From Monosporascus cannonballus (taxonomy: Eukaryota > Ascomycota > Sordariomycetes > Xylariales): 64,000 nucleotides of DNA. Shown here in pieces: positions 1 to 11,705 of this stretch. The first letter of the stretch is position 1, and every line of letters starts with the position of its first letter. The stretch is taken from NCBI GenBank assembly GCA_004154925.1, contig QJNS01000037.1, positions 124,001-188,000 on the forward strand. The letters are read 5' to 3'. The translations under genes were made by a program, and so were the position numbers. Under the pieces are notes generated by a model. The model searched no databases. It worked only from the letters and a program-made list of their open reading frames with translations, and had not been told where the DNA came from.

Positions 1-550
1 AGAGTTATTTATAAAAAAACTACAAAATAACGAAACTTAGAGATATTAAAGGAAAATCCTAAAAAAAGCTTTAAACGTAACGATAAAAACCATTAATAAT
101 CTTATTACTTTAGATATATGAATTAAAACGTATTAATATACCGCAATAACAGCTTACGAAATTCTAGGCGAAGATTATACTATACTAAAGGTAATTAATA
201 AGCTTAGATTACCATAAAAATGCAAGTTAAAACCTTATATAATTACGAATACCGAAAATCAGGAATTCGTTTACGATAACAAAAACATTATATGAAAAAT
301 TAATCACTTCGAAACTTTTATTCAAAAATAATACCAAAAATTAAGTTCGATATCTTATTATTTAGAAATTAAGATATAATATTAAAATATTCATAAATAC
401 GCCAATACTAAGTTTTAATTAATAAAAAAACTAACTAGATAAAGTTCGTCTTATACCTTATTAATAAGCAAAAAAATAATTAAAATCTCGATATTCGATT
501 AGAAATAACGAGAAATATAAGCATAAAAATACGACAAAATCGTTACCACT
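1..550 (+). pseudogene. B pol fragment: retropepsin region
   Basis: Degraded pol of element B, upstream of the point where A inserted. It aligns by eye with 38880-39370 of H and 56520-57010 of K. The H copy reads YDMILGLLWIP, the usual C-terminal half of a fungal Gypsy aspartic protease (consensus D-I-I-L-G-x-x-W-L); here the same stretch is around 350-410. Many TAA stops are consistent with CAA to TAA changes. The catalytic DSG/DTG triplet was not identified. Not expected to be functional. Confidence 0.65.
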
Positions 551-555
551 CAAAA

Positions 556-970
556 TATGACGGCTAGGCGGTTTAACCAACTATTAAACCTTAAGTCGAC
601 GGGTTTATGTTGGCAGGAGTATCGTGGGAATCTGAGCAATAAATATAATAACGTATTACGTTTCGTAATATTAAAGGTACTTTAGGTAACAAATTGTTAT
701 TATAAGCTGAAGCTATTTAAATTATGGAATTAATAAATATATATATTTTATTTCTAGCTTAAGGTGCTTATTATAGCTAAACGACATTTTTTCAGTTAAG
801 TCCCTTTAAGCTTTTTTAAGCCCCTTTTGGTACTTATCCGGCTTAAGCCCTTTTAACCAATTACGGCCCTTAAGTTCTTTGAGCCAGTTACGTAATTTCT
901 TGGCTAGGTCGGGGTTTAGTTTTTCAAAACCCCAACTGTTTTCAAAAACCAAGACCGTTAGGTTATAATA
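556..970 (-). repeat. Element A 3' LTR
   Basis: Starts on the + strand as TATGACGG (family form TGTGACGG after one RIP change) and ends ...GGTTATAATA (family form GGTCATAACA). It is followed by a pyrimidine run from 971 that is the polypurine tract on the element strand. The outer (U5) end is well preserved, while the inner part is more AT-shifted. Confidence 0.93.
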
Positions 971-1065
971 CGATTTTTCTTTTTCCAGAATTTTTATCCC
1001 TAAAGATTATTCCGTTTATTTGTTAACTTTAATAAATAACTTTTTCTTTTTTATACTTATTATGT

Positions 1066-1656
1066 CGGATTATATTAAGAAATTTAGGTTTCGTAAACGT
1101 ATTAACGTTTTCGTTTTTTTTAAAATAAATTAACCGCTTCGGTTTTATTATATTTTTAAATATATTTTGTTTTCGTTATAAATTTGAGTACAAAATTTAT
1201 AAGGTTTAGCGCAATTTAAAGAAATATATTTTTTATATTGCTTACGGAAATCCTTATAATCTTTTTAATCTTTTTGAATTTGAATACCATAAATTAATTA
1301 TTAAAGAAAATTATTTGGAATTAAAGGAACGTTTTACTTAGGAGAAATTTTTGAAAATTTAATAATATCTTAACGAGTTATTTAGTTGCTTAAGCCGTTT
1401 ACGAAAATAAAAAAAACTTTTTCGTTAACGGGAAATTGAAATGTTTCGTTATGGTATTCAGGATATGAAAATTATAAAGGAGTTTAAATACTTCGAAAAG
1501 GAACAAAAATAATTAGAGGCTGCCGTTACGGCTGTTATGTTAGCACAGGCCGCGGCCGACTGGCCCGGTATCCCGGCTATTAACTAGTCGATTTTTAACT
1601 GGGACGCGCCTGTAGTTATTAATAAAAGTTTTTTAATAGGTGCTGGGCGTTAATAA
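1066..1656 (+). pseudogene. Antisense ORF of element A (coiled-coil protein, RIP-broken)
   Basis: Runs opposite to gag-pol, between the 3' LTR and the end of pol. From about 1180 to 1656 one main reading frame is recognisable with roughly nine nonsense codons, several of which look like CAA/CAG to TAA/TAG. Readable segments include SRLRK followed by a charged helix, EAAVTAVMLAQAAADWPG and SIFNWDAPVV, and it ends KSFLIGAGR plus a Gln codon turned into a stop. The same protein is recognisable in E at 19160-19724. The region 1500-1630 is clearly richer in G+C than the surrounding element. The N-terminal part (1066-1180) is less certain and may need a frame change or intron. Function unknown. Confidence 0.6.
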
Positions 1657-1659
1657 GGT

Positions 1660-4600
1660 TTTTGGCAGGTTCTTAGGTATTTTCGGAATCCGGATGCTTT
1701 TTTTATTTAATTAGATATTAAATAAGTCCGTTTTGTTTTCGTATATTAAATATTTGTTTTATTTTATATATTTATTTGTTTTTTATTACCATATCGTTTT
1801 ATATTATATATACTTTAATTATATCCGTTATTAATTCGGATAAGGAAATATAAAAAATTAAATAAAATTTAACTTTTAATAAATGTTTTAATTAATAATT
1901 ATTTTCTAACATTTTTTAACGATTTTGTATGGACCGATATATTTGAAATGGAATTTTTATTAGGTCGTTTTATTTAAATATTTTTTATGGCGAAAAAAAC
2001 TATTTTCCCTTTTTCGAAAATTAATTTCTTTAATTTTTTCCGGTTATAATACTTATTTATTTAATTCCGTACGAATTTCAGTTTTATTTTTATTTTTTAA
2101 TATAATTATCGTAATTATTTTAATATAAGAATTATTTTGATATTAATTAAACCGTTATCGTACGTTTTTTTATAAACTTTTAAAATAAAACCAAAATTTA
2201 CGTTCGTAAGTATTATTTTAATACTTTTGTAATAACTGGTATTATAAGCAAATTAAGTAATCAGTAACTTTTTAATTTAATTATTTTGTTCGTAATTAAT
2301 ATAATATCGTGAATAAGTTTTTAAATTTTGGTTTATTCGTTTTATTTATCTATCTATTTAAGGTTTAAATATGCTAAATAATTTATAATTTAAGCCGATT
2401 TGTATTATAACGCCTTATTAAAATTTTAATGTAAATATTAATTTTTTATTTAATATAATTTTTATTAATAATTTATATATGATACAAATATTTTTACAAA
2501 AAACATATATTAGTTATTCGGCGTTTATATCTTTATAATATGGTAAAAAATAGGAAAACTTCGTAAATCGGTTAATAAGTACGAAAATATTATTATGGTA
2601 TATTTTTATAATTAGATCTTTTAATATCGGAAATTTGGTAATAAAATCAAATATGATTAAATAATATAATTATTTTACGATTAATAATAATTATAATTTT
2701 CCGTATGGTTTATATCGTCGAACCTTTATTTTGGCATAAATATTATATTACCGTATAATTCTTTATATTATTAATTTTATTTTAGGAAAAAAAATATATA
2801 TATTAAAGTTGTTTTAGGGTTTTATGGATTTCTAGATATCCGTATAATTAATGTTCGTGTATTTTTCGTATTAAATCTTTTTAATATATTTCAAGAACTT
2901 ATATTTTATCTGTTTTTCTGGTTTTTACAAAATTATTATTATATTATTAAAATTTTTAATATATATCGGAAGGTATTATCTAGATTGTTATAATTCGTCG
3001 TAAGCATAAATATCCTTTTATAATGGTATTAAAAATTATATGGTTAATTTTAACCAATTGTTTTTCGAAATTTGGTTACTTATTTAAGGTATTTGCTTTA
3101 CCGTTTTTAAATTTTTTTATAAATAATAACGAAATCGAAATTCGCTAATTTTTCCGCGTAACGAAAATATTGTTCTATAAGCTTTTTGGTTGTAGTAAAT
3201 CGGGTAAAATTTTGATAATCTATATAAATCTTAATCTAGTACAAATTTCCTTTTAGGAAATGCTTAAATTCCCAAAATACCATAATAATGGCCATAAATT
3301 CCTTATTTAAAATACGGTAATTAAGTTCGGTTTTTTTTTAATTTATACGAAAAAAATATAATAAGGTATAATTTACTTCAATTATTTCGTTATCCGATTA
3401 TTACGTTTAATACGTAATTTGAAGTATTAATTTTTAATTTAATATAACGGTTTAGATCGTATATAATTAGTATTAGTTTGTTAATAATTGTATTCTTAAA
3501 TTTTTAAAATATTTTTTCCGTATTTGATATTTATTTAATTTTCTTTCGTAAAATTTATTAGGAGTATAATTATTTTACTAAAATTTCGAATAAATTCTTT
3601 GTTATAATTGGCGAATCCCAAAATAATTATATTTTTTTAATTATTATTAAAGTTTGCTATTTTATAATGATAACGATTTTTTTAAGGTTTATCTTAATAT
3701 TTTTTAAAATAATAATATATTTTAAATATTTTATTTCTTATATATAATATTAATTCTTTTCTGCGTTAATAAGTAATTTTACGTTTTATAAAGCTTAAAA
3801 AATTTTATACACATATTTTACGTATATCTTTTCTGTTTTTAAAAAGATAAAAATATTATTACAATAATAAACGACAAATATATTAAGGTATTTTTGTAAT
3901 AAATAATTTATTATTTACTAAAAAGTTATTAATACGTTCGTAAGTTTTATTAATATAATTAAATATTTAAATAATCCGTATTTCGTTTTAAAAATTATTT
4001 TTTATTTGTATTTTCTTTTAACTTTAATAAGCTTATATTTATTTTTAAGATCAAATATTATAAATTATTTGGTTTCGTAAAGTCGGTTCTTTATTTCTTT
4101 AAAATAAAAATAATAATATTCGATTTTTAATTATAATATCGTTTAATTGTCGGTAATTAATAATAAATCGTAATTTCTCTTTTTTTTGGGGTACGAAAAA
4201 TATTAGATATCTTATTAATAACTTTAAAAGTCGAATTTATTCGTTTTGTAGCCGATTTTTTAAATATATTTTAAAAATACGTAATTAATTTCCTCTAAAA
4301 TTATAAATAAGGTAAAATTTCGTCGAAATCTCTTTTTTAAAAATTATTTCGTAATTTTATTTCTTATATTTTAATAATTTTATATTAAGTTTTTTCCTAA
4401 AAAACTATTTATATTTATAATATTATAATAATATATTAATTTGATTTTTTAATTCCTAAAATTATTATTCTTATTATTTCAGATTTTTATTTAATTTTTT
4501 TAATTTTGCTTTAATAATAATAACAATCCGTCGTATTTTTCTTTAATACCCGTTTTTTTCGTATTTTGGTTTTTTTAATAATAAGATATTTATCGTATTT

Positions 4601-6940
4601 CTATGTTTATATTCGTTATTCTTATCGATTGAATATTAAGATCTTAATTTTTTTTATTTATTAACAAGAAATAAAGCGCATTTTATCTGGCCAATTCCGC
4701 CGTTAATTAAAATTCCATATTAGCGTATTTATAGTAATTTTATGATTATATCATAATTCCTAAATAAAACGATATCGAAATTAACTATTTAATATCGTCC
4801 TTAAATAAAAATCTCGAAATAATAAATTTCGCATATAATTTTTCCGTTATCGTAAGCGAATTCCTAACCTTTGGCATTTGTCGTTATATAAGGTTTTAAC
4901 TTATATTTCCATAATAATTTAAATTTATTAATTATATCCGGTATAATATAATTCCCGCTTAAAGTTCCGTAATTTACCATTACGGTATACCAGTACGTTC
5001 CGATTCATATATCCAAAGTAATAAGGTTATTAATATTTCCTATCGTCGTGTTTAAAGCCTTTTTTGGGAATTCTTTTTGATTTTTTTAAGTTTCGTTATT
5101 TTGCGGCTTTTTTATAAGTAATTTTTTTTAACTTTTATTCGAATTCGTTAAATTTTGTTTATATTTTTTCGTTTAACGCGTTAAACTGCTATATTTATGG
5201 CTGTTATCGGCGTACTATTCCTTTAAGCCGTATTAATTATTCCCAATTTTTTTGCAATTTTTTTCCTTATCGAATAAATTATTTTTTTATATTTACGATT
5301 ACATTTTATTAAATATCATTTTAGCTATCGTTTTAAAGAATTTTTATAAATTAACGTATTTTTTCTTTAATAACCTTTTTTTCGTAAAGATTTATAATAA
5401 ATACCAATTAAAAATAAAAATTCGTAATAATTTTTTAATAATACTCTTTTACCGTACGCTGGATTAACTTTTTTTTCCGTTTGATAATTATATTATTTAT
5501 ATTAATAAAAAAGGTTTCTTTACGGCTGTTACTTTTTTTTAAGCCAACTTTTTGTTTCGGCGAATTATTGGATATTTCCTGGGATTATAGTTCGAAGCTG
5601 TCGATATTATTATTTGTTATTTTTATTATACCCGGTACGGTTTGGAAAATTAAATCCCGTACAATATATTCGGGTAATTCGTAAGTAAATATATTGTTTT
5701 TATTTTTCGTAATTAGGATATTTTCGTCGTTAATAATATATAGCGTATATTTTACTGTATCGATTTAATATTTCGGGACAAAATTTTCGTACCTAATCCT
5801 AATATTTATATAATTATCCTTATAATGTTTTTTGTTATGTTCGTAATATTTATTAAGCCAACCTTTTAACTTTTCGTATTTCGCGTCAAATTTCTTATCG
5901 TAATAATCCTTATTAGACCTTTTACTTAAGGCCTAATACGTATTCGGCTTAGATTATATTAATAACTTTATTATCGTTTCCTTAATTATTTCTGGATTAT
6001 TTTTTCGAAATAGGGATCCAATTATTTTATGGTGGTTTTTTAAGTTTCTTATATTTATAAACTTTATATCTTATTTTGCCATAATTAAAACATTTAATCT
6101 GGCTTTAATTTTATTTGTGGGTAACGCCGAGTTCTATAGGTTTTAGTATTATTTTATAAAAAGTAAAAAATACGTTTCGTTTTTTTCCTTAGTTGGATTT
6201 GTTATATTCCGATTATAAGCCATTTTATTTTTTTTTCTTATTATTTTTCAAATTATTAATTATTAATTTTAATTGCTTTTACGATATATTAATTTAAAGT
6301 AATTAATTACTTTATCCGAATAATTTTATTTTTTACGTTATTCTTTAACTTTTTATAAAATATATTAATAAAGGTATCGGCTTAATCGTTTTTTTATCCG
6401 GCCGTAACCGGAAAATTTTTAAAAATTACGGCATATTTAATATAAATTTCTATTGTTAAAGTTATAAAAATTATTAAACCGTTAATTATTTTTTATCCGG
6501 ATTACCGATATTATCGCGCATTTTATTTACGAAATTCAATATAAATTAAAAAAATTTCGTTAATAAAACTTTCCTTATTTATTTTCTTTATTTTTAAGAA
6601 ATCTTTTTATTAAGCTTAAATTAATTAATCACATTTTTTATTAGGTATAATTTTATTACTAGAATTATATCAGCTAGGTCGTTAAGGTTTAAAAAGCAAA
6701 AATAAATTCGTACCTAAGTTAAAAAAGTTTAAGGGCTATTTTTTTATCGTAAGGTTCTGCCTTTTTTAGCTTTATACGGGCGAAAAAAAATTAGGCAATT
6801 AACGTAGCCCTAAGTTATCGAACTTTTTTTTTAGTTCCCGCATTCGAACTTAAAACTGTTAAATAAGGGTTTTCTAAATATTAGTTAATATTTTAATAAT
6901 ATTAAATATTGCTTAAAGTTTAACGGTATTACTGAATAAA
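1660..6940 (-). pseudogene. Element A gag-pol (RIP-inactivated)
   Basis: Gag end: on the minus strand near 6061-6105 the knuckle reads KCFNYGKIRYK, a CCHC zinc knuckle in which the second Cys is Tyr and the Gly-His pair is Arg-Tyr. RT: near 3845-3880 the YxDD box reads YYCNN, both Asp now Asn. Integrase: near 2545-2600 reads YHNNIFVLINRFTKFS, matching the Gypsy consensus DSIFVIVDRFTK. The order gag-PR-RT-RH-IN is Ty3/Gypsy. Numerous stops in every frame, so no product is expected. The short open frames at 5252-5684 on the + strand are chance AT-rich frames over this region. Confidence 0.85.
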
Positions 6941-6951
6941 AACTTATAACA

Positions 6952-7366
6952 TATAACGGCTAAACGGTTTAACTAATTATTAACCTTTAAGTTAACGGAT
7001 TTATATTAATCAAAATATTATAAGAATTTAAATAATAAATATAATAATATATTATGTTTTATAATATTAAAAATATTTCGGGTAACGAATTATTATTATA
7101 AATTAAAATTATTTAAATTATGGAATTAATATGCGTATATATTTTACTTCTGGCTTAAGGTATTTATTCTGGCTTAATAACATTTTTTTATTTAACTTCC
7201 CTGAAGCCCCTTTAAGCCCTCTTTGGTACTCATCTAGCTTAAGCACTTTCGATCAATCAGGGCCCTTAAGTCCTTTAAGCCAGTCACGTGACTTCTTGGC
7301 TGGGTCGGGGTTTGGTTCTTCAGAACCCCGACCGTTTCCAGAAGCGAAGACCGTTAGGTCATAACA
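6952..7366 (-). repeat. Element A 5' LTR
   Basis: Partner of 556-970 with identical length. The inner (U5) half, 6952-7190, is strongly RIP-mutated, while the outer (U3) end, about 7195-7366, keeps its G+C and ends GGTCATAACA. The short + frame at 7131-7364 is only LTR sequence. Confidence 0.93.
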
Positions 7367-7371
7367 CAAAA

Positions 7372-9945
7372 AAACAAAACACAAAAAAAAATAAGTATCA
7401 AGGAAAAATACCACGTATTGTTATTATCATTAAAGCGAAACTAAAGTAAATAAATAACGATTTAAAGCAATAACTCTAAAAATCAAAAGATTTAACCAAT
7501 ATATTATTATAATATTACTAATACAACCAATTTTTTTTTGAAAAAGGCTTAATACGAAATTACTAAACATACCAAATAAAATTATAAAATAATTTGGAAA
7601 AATGGATTTTCGACGACGTTTTACCTTATTTATCATCTTAGCGAAAACGTATTGCGCATTTTTAAAAAATACTTAAAAAATCGACTACAAAACAAATAAT
7701 TTCGACCTTCGAAATTACCAGCAGATTGTTTTATTTTTTTCGTACTAAAAAAAGGAAAAATTGTAAATTATAGTTAATTATCGACAATTAAATAACATTA
7801 TTAATAAAATTAAATACTATTACCGTTAATTTCAAAAATAAAAACCCGATTTTATAAAGCCAAATAATTCATAATATGCGATCTTAAAAATGAATATAAT
7901 CTTATTAAGATTAAAGAAAAATGCGAATAAAAAAACCGTTAAAACGAAATACGGATTATTTAAATATTTGGTTACGTTAATAAGACTTACGAACGTATTG
8001 ACAATCTTCTAACAAATAGTTAACTATATATTACGAAAATAGCTCGATATTTTCGTTATTTGCTATTTCGACGATATTTCAGTTTTTTAGAAACGGAAAA
8101 AACATATACAAAATACGTTTATAAAATTCTTAATACTTTATAAAATATAAAGTTACTTATTAATGCAATAAACCTTTTACAAATAGGAAATAAAATATTT
8201 TAGATATATTCTTAACTTAGAGTATATTAGAATAAATTGAAATAAAATCGATGCAATTATAAAATAATAAATGCTAATTACGATTAAGAAAATACGAATA
8301 TTCTTTAAATTCGCCAATTATTATAGAACGTTTATTTAGAACTTTAACAGAATAGCTATACCATTAATTAATCTTACAAAAAGAGAAAGAAAATTAAATA
8401 AACGCTCGAAATAAAAACGGCGTTTTAAAAAATTAAAAATATAATTATTTACAAGTTAATACTAATTATATGATGTCTTATACCTCTCATTAAATTAAAA
8501 ATAGATATTTTAAATTACGAATTAAATGTAATAATTAACTAATGAAATAATTAAGATAAATTGCACCTTATTACATTTTTTTATATAAGTTAAAAAGAAT
8601 CGAATTTAATTACGATATTCTAGATAAAGAATTTTTGGCTACCGTTATAACTTTTCGAAAATTCAGATATTTCCTGAAGAGAAATTTGTACTAAGTTAAG
8701 AGTTATACAAACCATCAAAATCTTATCCGATTTATTAAAACCAGAGAACTTATAGAACGATAATTCCGTTACGCAAAAGAAATTAGCAAATTTCGACTTT
8801 GTTATCATTTACAAGAAAGGTTTAGAAAATAATAAAACCGATATTTTGAACAAACGATTAAATTTCGAAAGGAAATTGGTTAAAATTAGTTATTTAATTT
8901 TTAATACCATTGTAAAAGAATCTTTACGCCTGCAACAAATTGCGATAATTCGAGCAATACCTTTTGATATATATCAGAACATCCAGTAATATAACGACGG
9001 TTTTCCAAAATACCAAAAAACGAACAAAGTACAAGTCCTAAAAGAATATCAAAAAGACCTAGTACGAAACATATACAAATATTAGCTATATAGACATTAA
9101 GAGATTTATAAAACTTTAGAACGATTTCGAGGTATATATTCTTCTCTTAAAATAGAATTAACGATATAAAAAGTAATCTAGTAATACGATATTTGCGCCA
9201 GAACAAAAGCTCGACGACATAAGCTATACGAAAAGTTATAGCTATTACCAGTTACAAGGCGATCATAATATTTAGTTATATTCGAATTAATTCTTAAACT
9301 CCTTGTATTAAAGAAATTTAATTAAAGGAATATATTGCGATAATATTTTCGTTATCGTCGATTGATTTACGAAATCCTTTTATTTTTTACCATATAATAA
9401 GGATATAAACGCCGAACAAATGGAATATATTGTTTTTAAAATATATTTCTAATATATATAGATTACTAATAGAAAGTAGTTTAAATAAAGGATCAATATT
9501 TACCTTTAAATTTAGTAAGGCCTAATAATATTAATCGGTTTAAATTATAAGTTTTTTAATATATTTAAACTTTAAACAAACAGATAAATAAAATGAGTAA
9601 ACCAAACTTTGAAAGCTTATTTAGGGTATTATATTAATTACGAACCAATAGCTAGCTTAAACGCTATTTCTTTTTTATTTACGTTATAATATTAACAATT
9701 ACGAAAATCTTGAGATAATATTTATAAACACAAACTTTGGTTTTATTATAAAAGTTTATAGAAAAGTATAAAATAACGAACGCTTTAACTAATATTAAAG
9801 CAATTCTTATATCTGAATAAATAGAATAATTATCTCCACATATATAAATAAAACTAGGATTCGTACGAAATTAAATAAAGACGTATTGTAATTAAGAAAA
9901 GTTAAAAACAAAACATTAAAAAAAGAGAAAATAATTTTCCTTATT
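7372..9945 (+). pseudogene. B pol continued: RT, RNase H, integrase core
   Basis: Continues element B after the A insertion. The RT box reads FAICYFDDI-like with YFDD intact at 8064-8075, one of only two copies here with both catalytic Asp codons intact (the other is H). The RT entry block FFVPKK-like is near 7725. The RNase H region is about 8440-8810. The integrase core is near 9320-9400 (NIFVIVD-like, then FTKSFYFLPYNKDINAEQ-like). It stops at 9945, where C inserted within the integrase/C-terminal region, and resumes at 43550. Stops are frequent; no full-length product. Confidence 0.8.
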
Positions 9946-10053
9946 TGTAACGGCTTGAGGTTTAACCAACTATTAAACCTTAGTCGTACGGGTTTATGTT
10001 GGCAGGAATATCGTAAGAATCTGAGCAATAGATATAGTAATTATGTCACGTCT
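9946..10053 (-). repeat. Element C 3' LTR, first part
   Basis: Begins TGTAACGGCTTGAGG and carries the tagtcgtacggg form of the U5 block that marks the B/C/H subfamily. Interrupted after the D target site cgtct (10049-10053); continues at 30954. Confidence 0.9.
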
Positions 10054-10458
10054 TGTGACGGCTAGGCGGTTTAACCAACTATTAAACCTTAAGTCGACGG
10101 GTTTATGTTGGCAGGAGTATCGTGGAAATCTAAGCAATAAATACGGTAACGTATTACGTCTCTTAATACCTTGTTATTGCAAACGAATGGTATTAATAAG
10201 TGTTGCAAGCTAAAGCTATTTTAATTATAGAATTAATAAATGTCTTATACTTAATTCTATCATCCTGTCGAGCCTGGCTTCAGAGGCTTTACGATCGATC
10301 CTATCGAACCTAGCTCTAGAGACTTTACAATCGATCTTATCGAACCTGGTTCTAAAGGCTTTACGATCGATCCTGTCGAGTTATTACGTAACTCGACTCA
10401 CATGGCTTAATTATTATTGCGACCGTTTTTTAATGCCGTAGCCCGTTAGGTTATAATA
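10054..10458 (-). repeat. Element D 3' LTR
   Basis: Starts TGTGACGGCTAGGCGG with little mutation at its outer end and ends GGTTATAATA. Contains three 36-bp tandem units. GTTGCAAGCT at 10202-10211 is the minus-strand AGCTTGCAAC motif at the predicted transcript start. Confidence 0.93.
10262..10369. repeat. Tandem repeat, 3 x 36 bp, in D LTR U3
   Basis: Three units starting at 10262, 10298 and 10334, each beginning ATC(C/T)T(A/G)TCGA and ending ATCG, differing mainly by C/T and G/A changes. The partner LTR has a single unit (about 30825-30860). Confidence 0.9.
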
Positions 10459-10480
10459 CGATTTTTCCTTTTTATAATCT

Positions 10481-11113
10481 TTGTCCCGAAAATTTCTTTT
10501 TTTTTCTGTAAATCTTTTTTCTGCCATTATATTAGGTTATATTAAAAAACCGATTAACAGAAAAACGAAAAAGCGAAATAATTTGCTTAAATTAATTATT
10601 TTTCGAACTATGGATATGTTAATATATTTTTATTATGTTCGTTATGGGTTATTATCTTGTTATACTTTTTCGTTGGATTTTTCCAGGTATAAAAAGTGCG
10701 TAACGTGGAAATAAGGCCTTAATAACGTTAACGGCTTTTTTATTTCTTAACTTGAAAAACTCGTTTCCAACCATTTTAAGGTTAAAATAAAACTTAAGAA
10801 AACCGAGAAAAAAACAAAGTAGGCGTAAGTTAAGATTCGTCGTTTTCGAAAACAAAAGAAATTATGGGCCGACCGTATAGTACGCATGCTATCTCGTGGG
10901 CTTCGGTCCTTAAAGAAATTAGATAAGTTGGAACGTCGAGAAAAACAGGCCGAACTGGAGGCCGCCAAAGCCATAACGGCGGAGGCCGCTCCTTTTCTTA
11001 ACTGGTCCAACTTGGAGTCCACAAATTGGTCGTTTATTGATTGGGGAACTTTTGACCTTGCCAATTTCGGCGTTATTGGTAAAAGTTTTTCAATAAGCGC
11101 TGGGCGCCAATAA
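10481..11113 (+). pseudogene. Antisense ORF of element D (Cys-rich N-terminus, coiled coil)
   Basis: Opposite to gag-pol. A 5' segment (10481-10714) has a Cys/Tyr-rich block ending SRYKKCVTWK that resembles the second half of the Cys array seen in H and K. After a broken middle, the 3' segment reads RRFRKQKKLWADRIV, then an intact open frame from 10886 to 11113: MLSRGLRSLKKLDKLERRE, a charged helix rich in Glu/Ala, and a Trp/Asp tail (NWSNLEST, FIDWGTFD) ending SISAGRQ. The part 10860-11115 has near-normal base composition inside an otherwise AT-rich element. The same tail occurs in A, C, E and H. Function unknown. Confidence 0.6.
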
Positions 11114-11231
11114 GGTTTTTAACGGGTTCCTAGGTGTTTTCGGAATTTGGGTACTTTTTCTATTTGATCAAATACTAGGTAAATCCGTTTTATTTCCGTA
11201 TATCGAAAATTTTCTTTACTTCGTATACTTG

Positions 11232-11494
11232 TGTGACGGCTAGGCGGTTTAACCAACTATTAAACCTTAAGTCGACGGGTTTATATTGGCAGGAGTATCG
11301 TAGGAATCTGAGCAATAAATACAGTAACGTATTATGTTTCTTAATACCGGAAATGCTTTATTGGAAATGATTGGTATTGATAAATGTTGTAAGCTAAAGC
11401 TATTTAATTATAGAATTAATAAGCATATATATTCTTATTTTGGTTTAGGGTACTTAAGTGGTTTAAACCTTTGGGCCCGTTAAGCCCTTTAAGC
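11232..11494 (-). repeat. Element E 3' LTR, first part
   Basis: Starts TGTGACGGCTAGGCGG, well preserved. Broken at the F target site taagc (11490-11494) within U3; continues at 18931. Confidence 0.92.
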
Positions 11495-11700
11495 TGTGAG
11501 AATACAGCCTTTATGAGGATAAGGCTGGTAGCCGACCAGCTACCGATCAGCCACCGACCTACTTACTAATATAAATCCACCATCTGGCAGCTAATGGGAA
11601 AGGCCAGATGGAAGTAACCTAATATATTTATTTCTTGGAATCTGCTTTACGACTGGTTAAAAATCACCTTACCCAGCTTATAATTATTTATTATTTTATA
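11495..11700 (+). repeat. Element F 5' LTR
   Basis: Outer end lightly mutated (tgtgagaatacagcc, then ctggtagccgaccagctacc), inner end AT-shifted. No canonical TGG primer-binding site follows at 11701. Confidence 0.9.
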
Positions 11701-11705
11701 ATTTT

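Larger units (their letters stand above)
556..7366 (-). mobile_element. Gypsy element A, complete LTR element inside B
   Basis: Seen: two 415-bp LTRs (556-970 and 6952-7366) flanked by the 5-bp target duplication caaaa (551-555 and 7367-7371). Gag and pol read on the minus strand, so the right LTR is the 5' LTR. The CCHC knuckle is near 6061-6105, RT near 3845-3880 and the integrase core near 2545-2600. Flanking B sequence resumes in register at 7372. All pol frames are broken by RIP-type stops. Confidence 0.95.

Noticed and set aside
5252..5684. Open frames 5252-5467 and 5481-5684 as genes
   Set aside because: Phe/Ile/Leu-rich chance frames antisense to RIP-mutated gag-pol of element A.
7131..7364. 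77-codon open frame at the end of element A
   Set aside because: Entirely LTR U3, a non-coding promoter region in this family.
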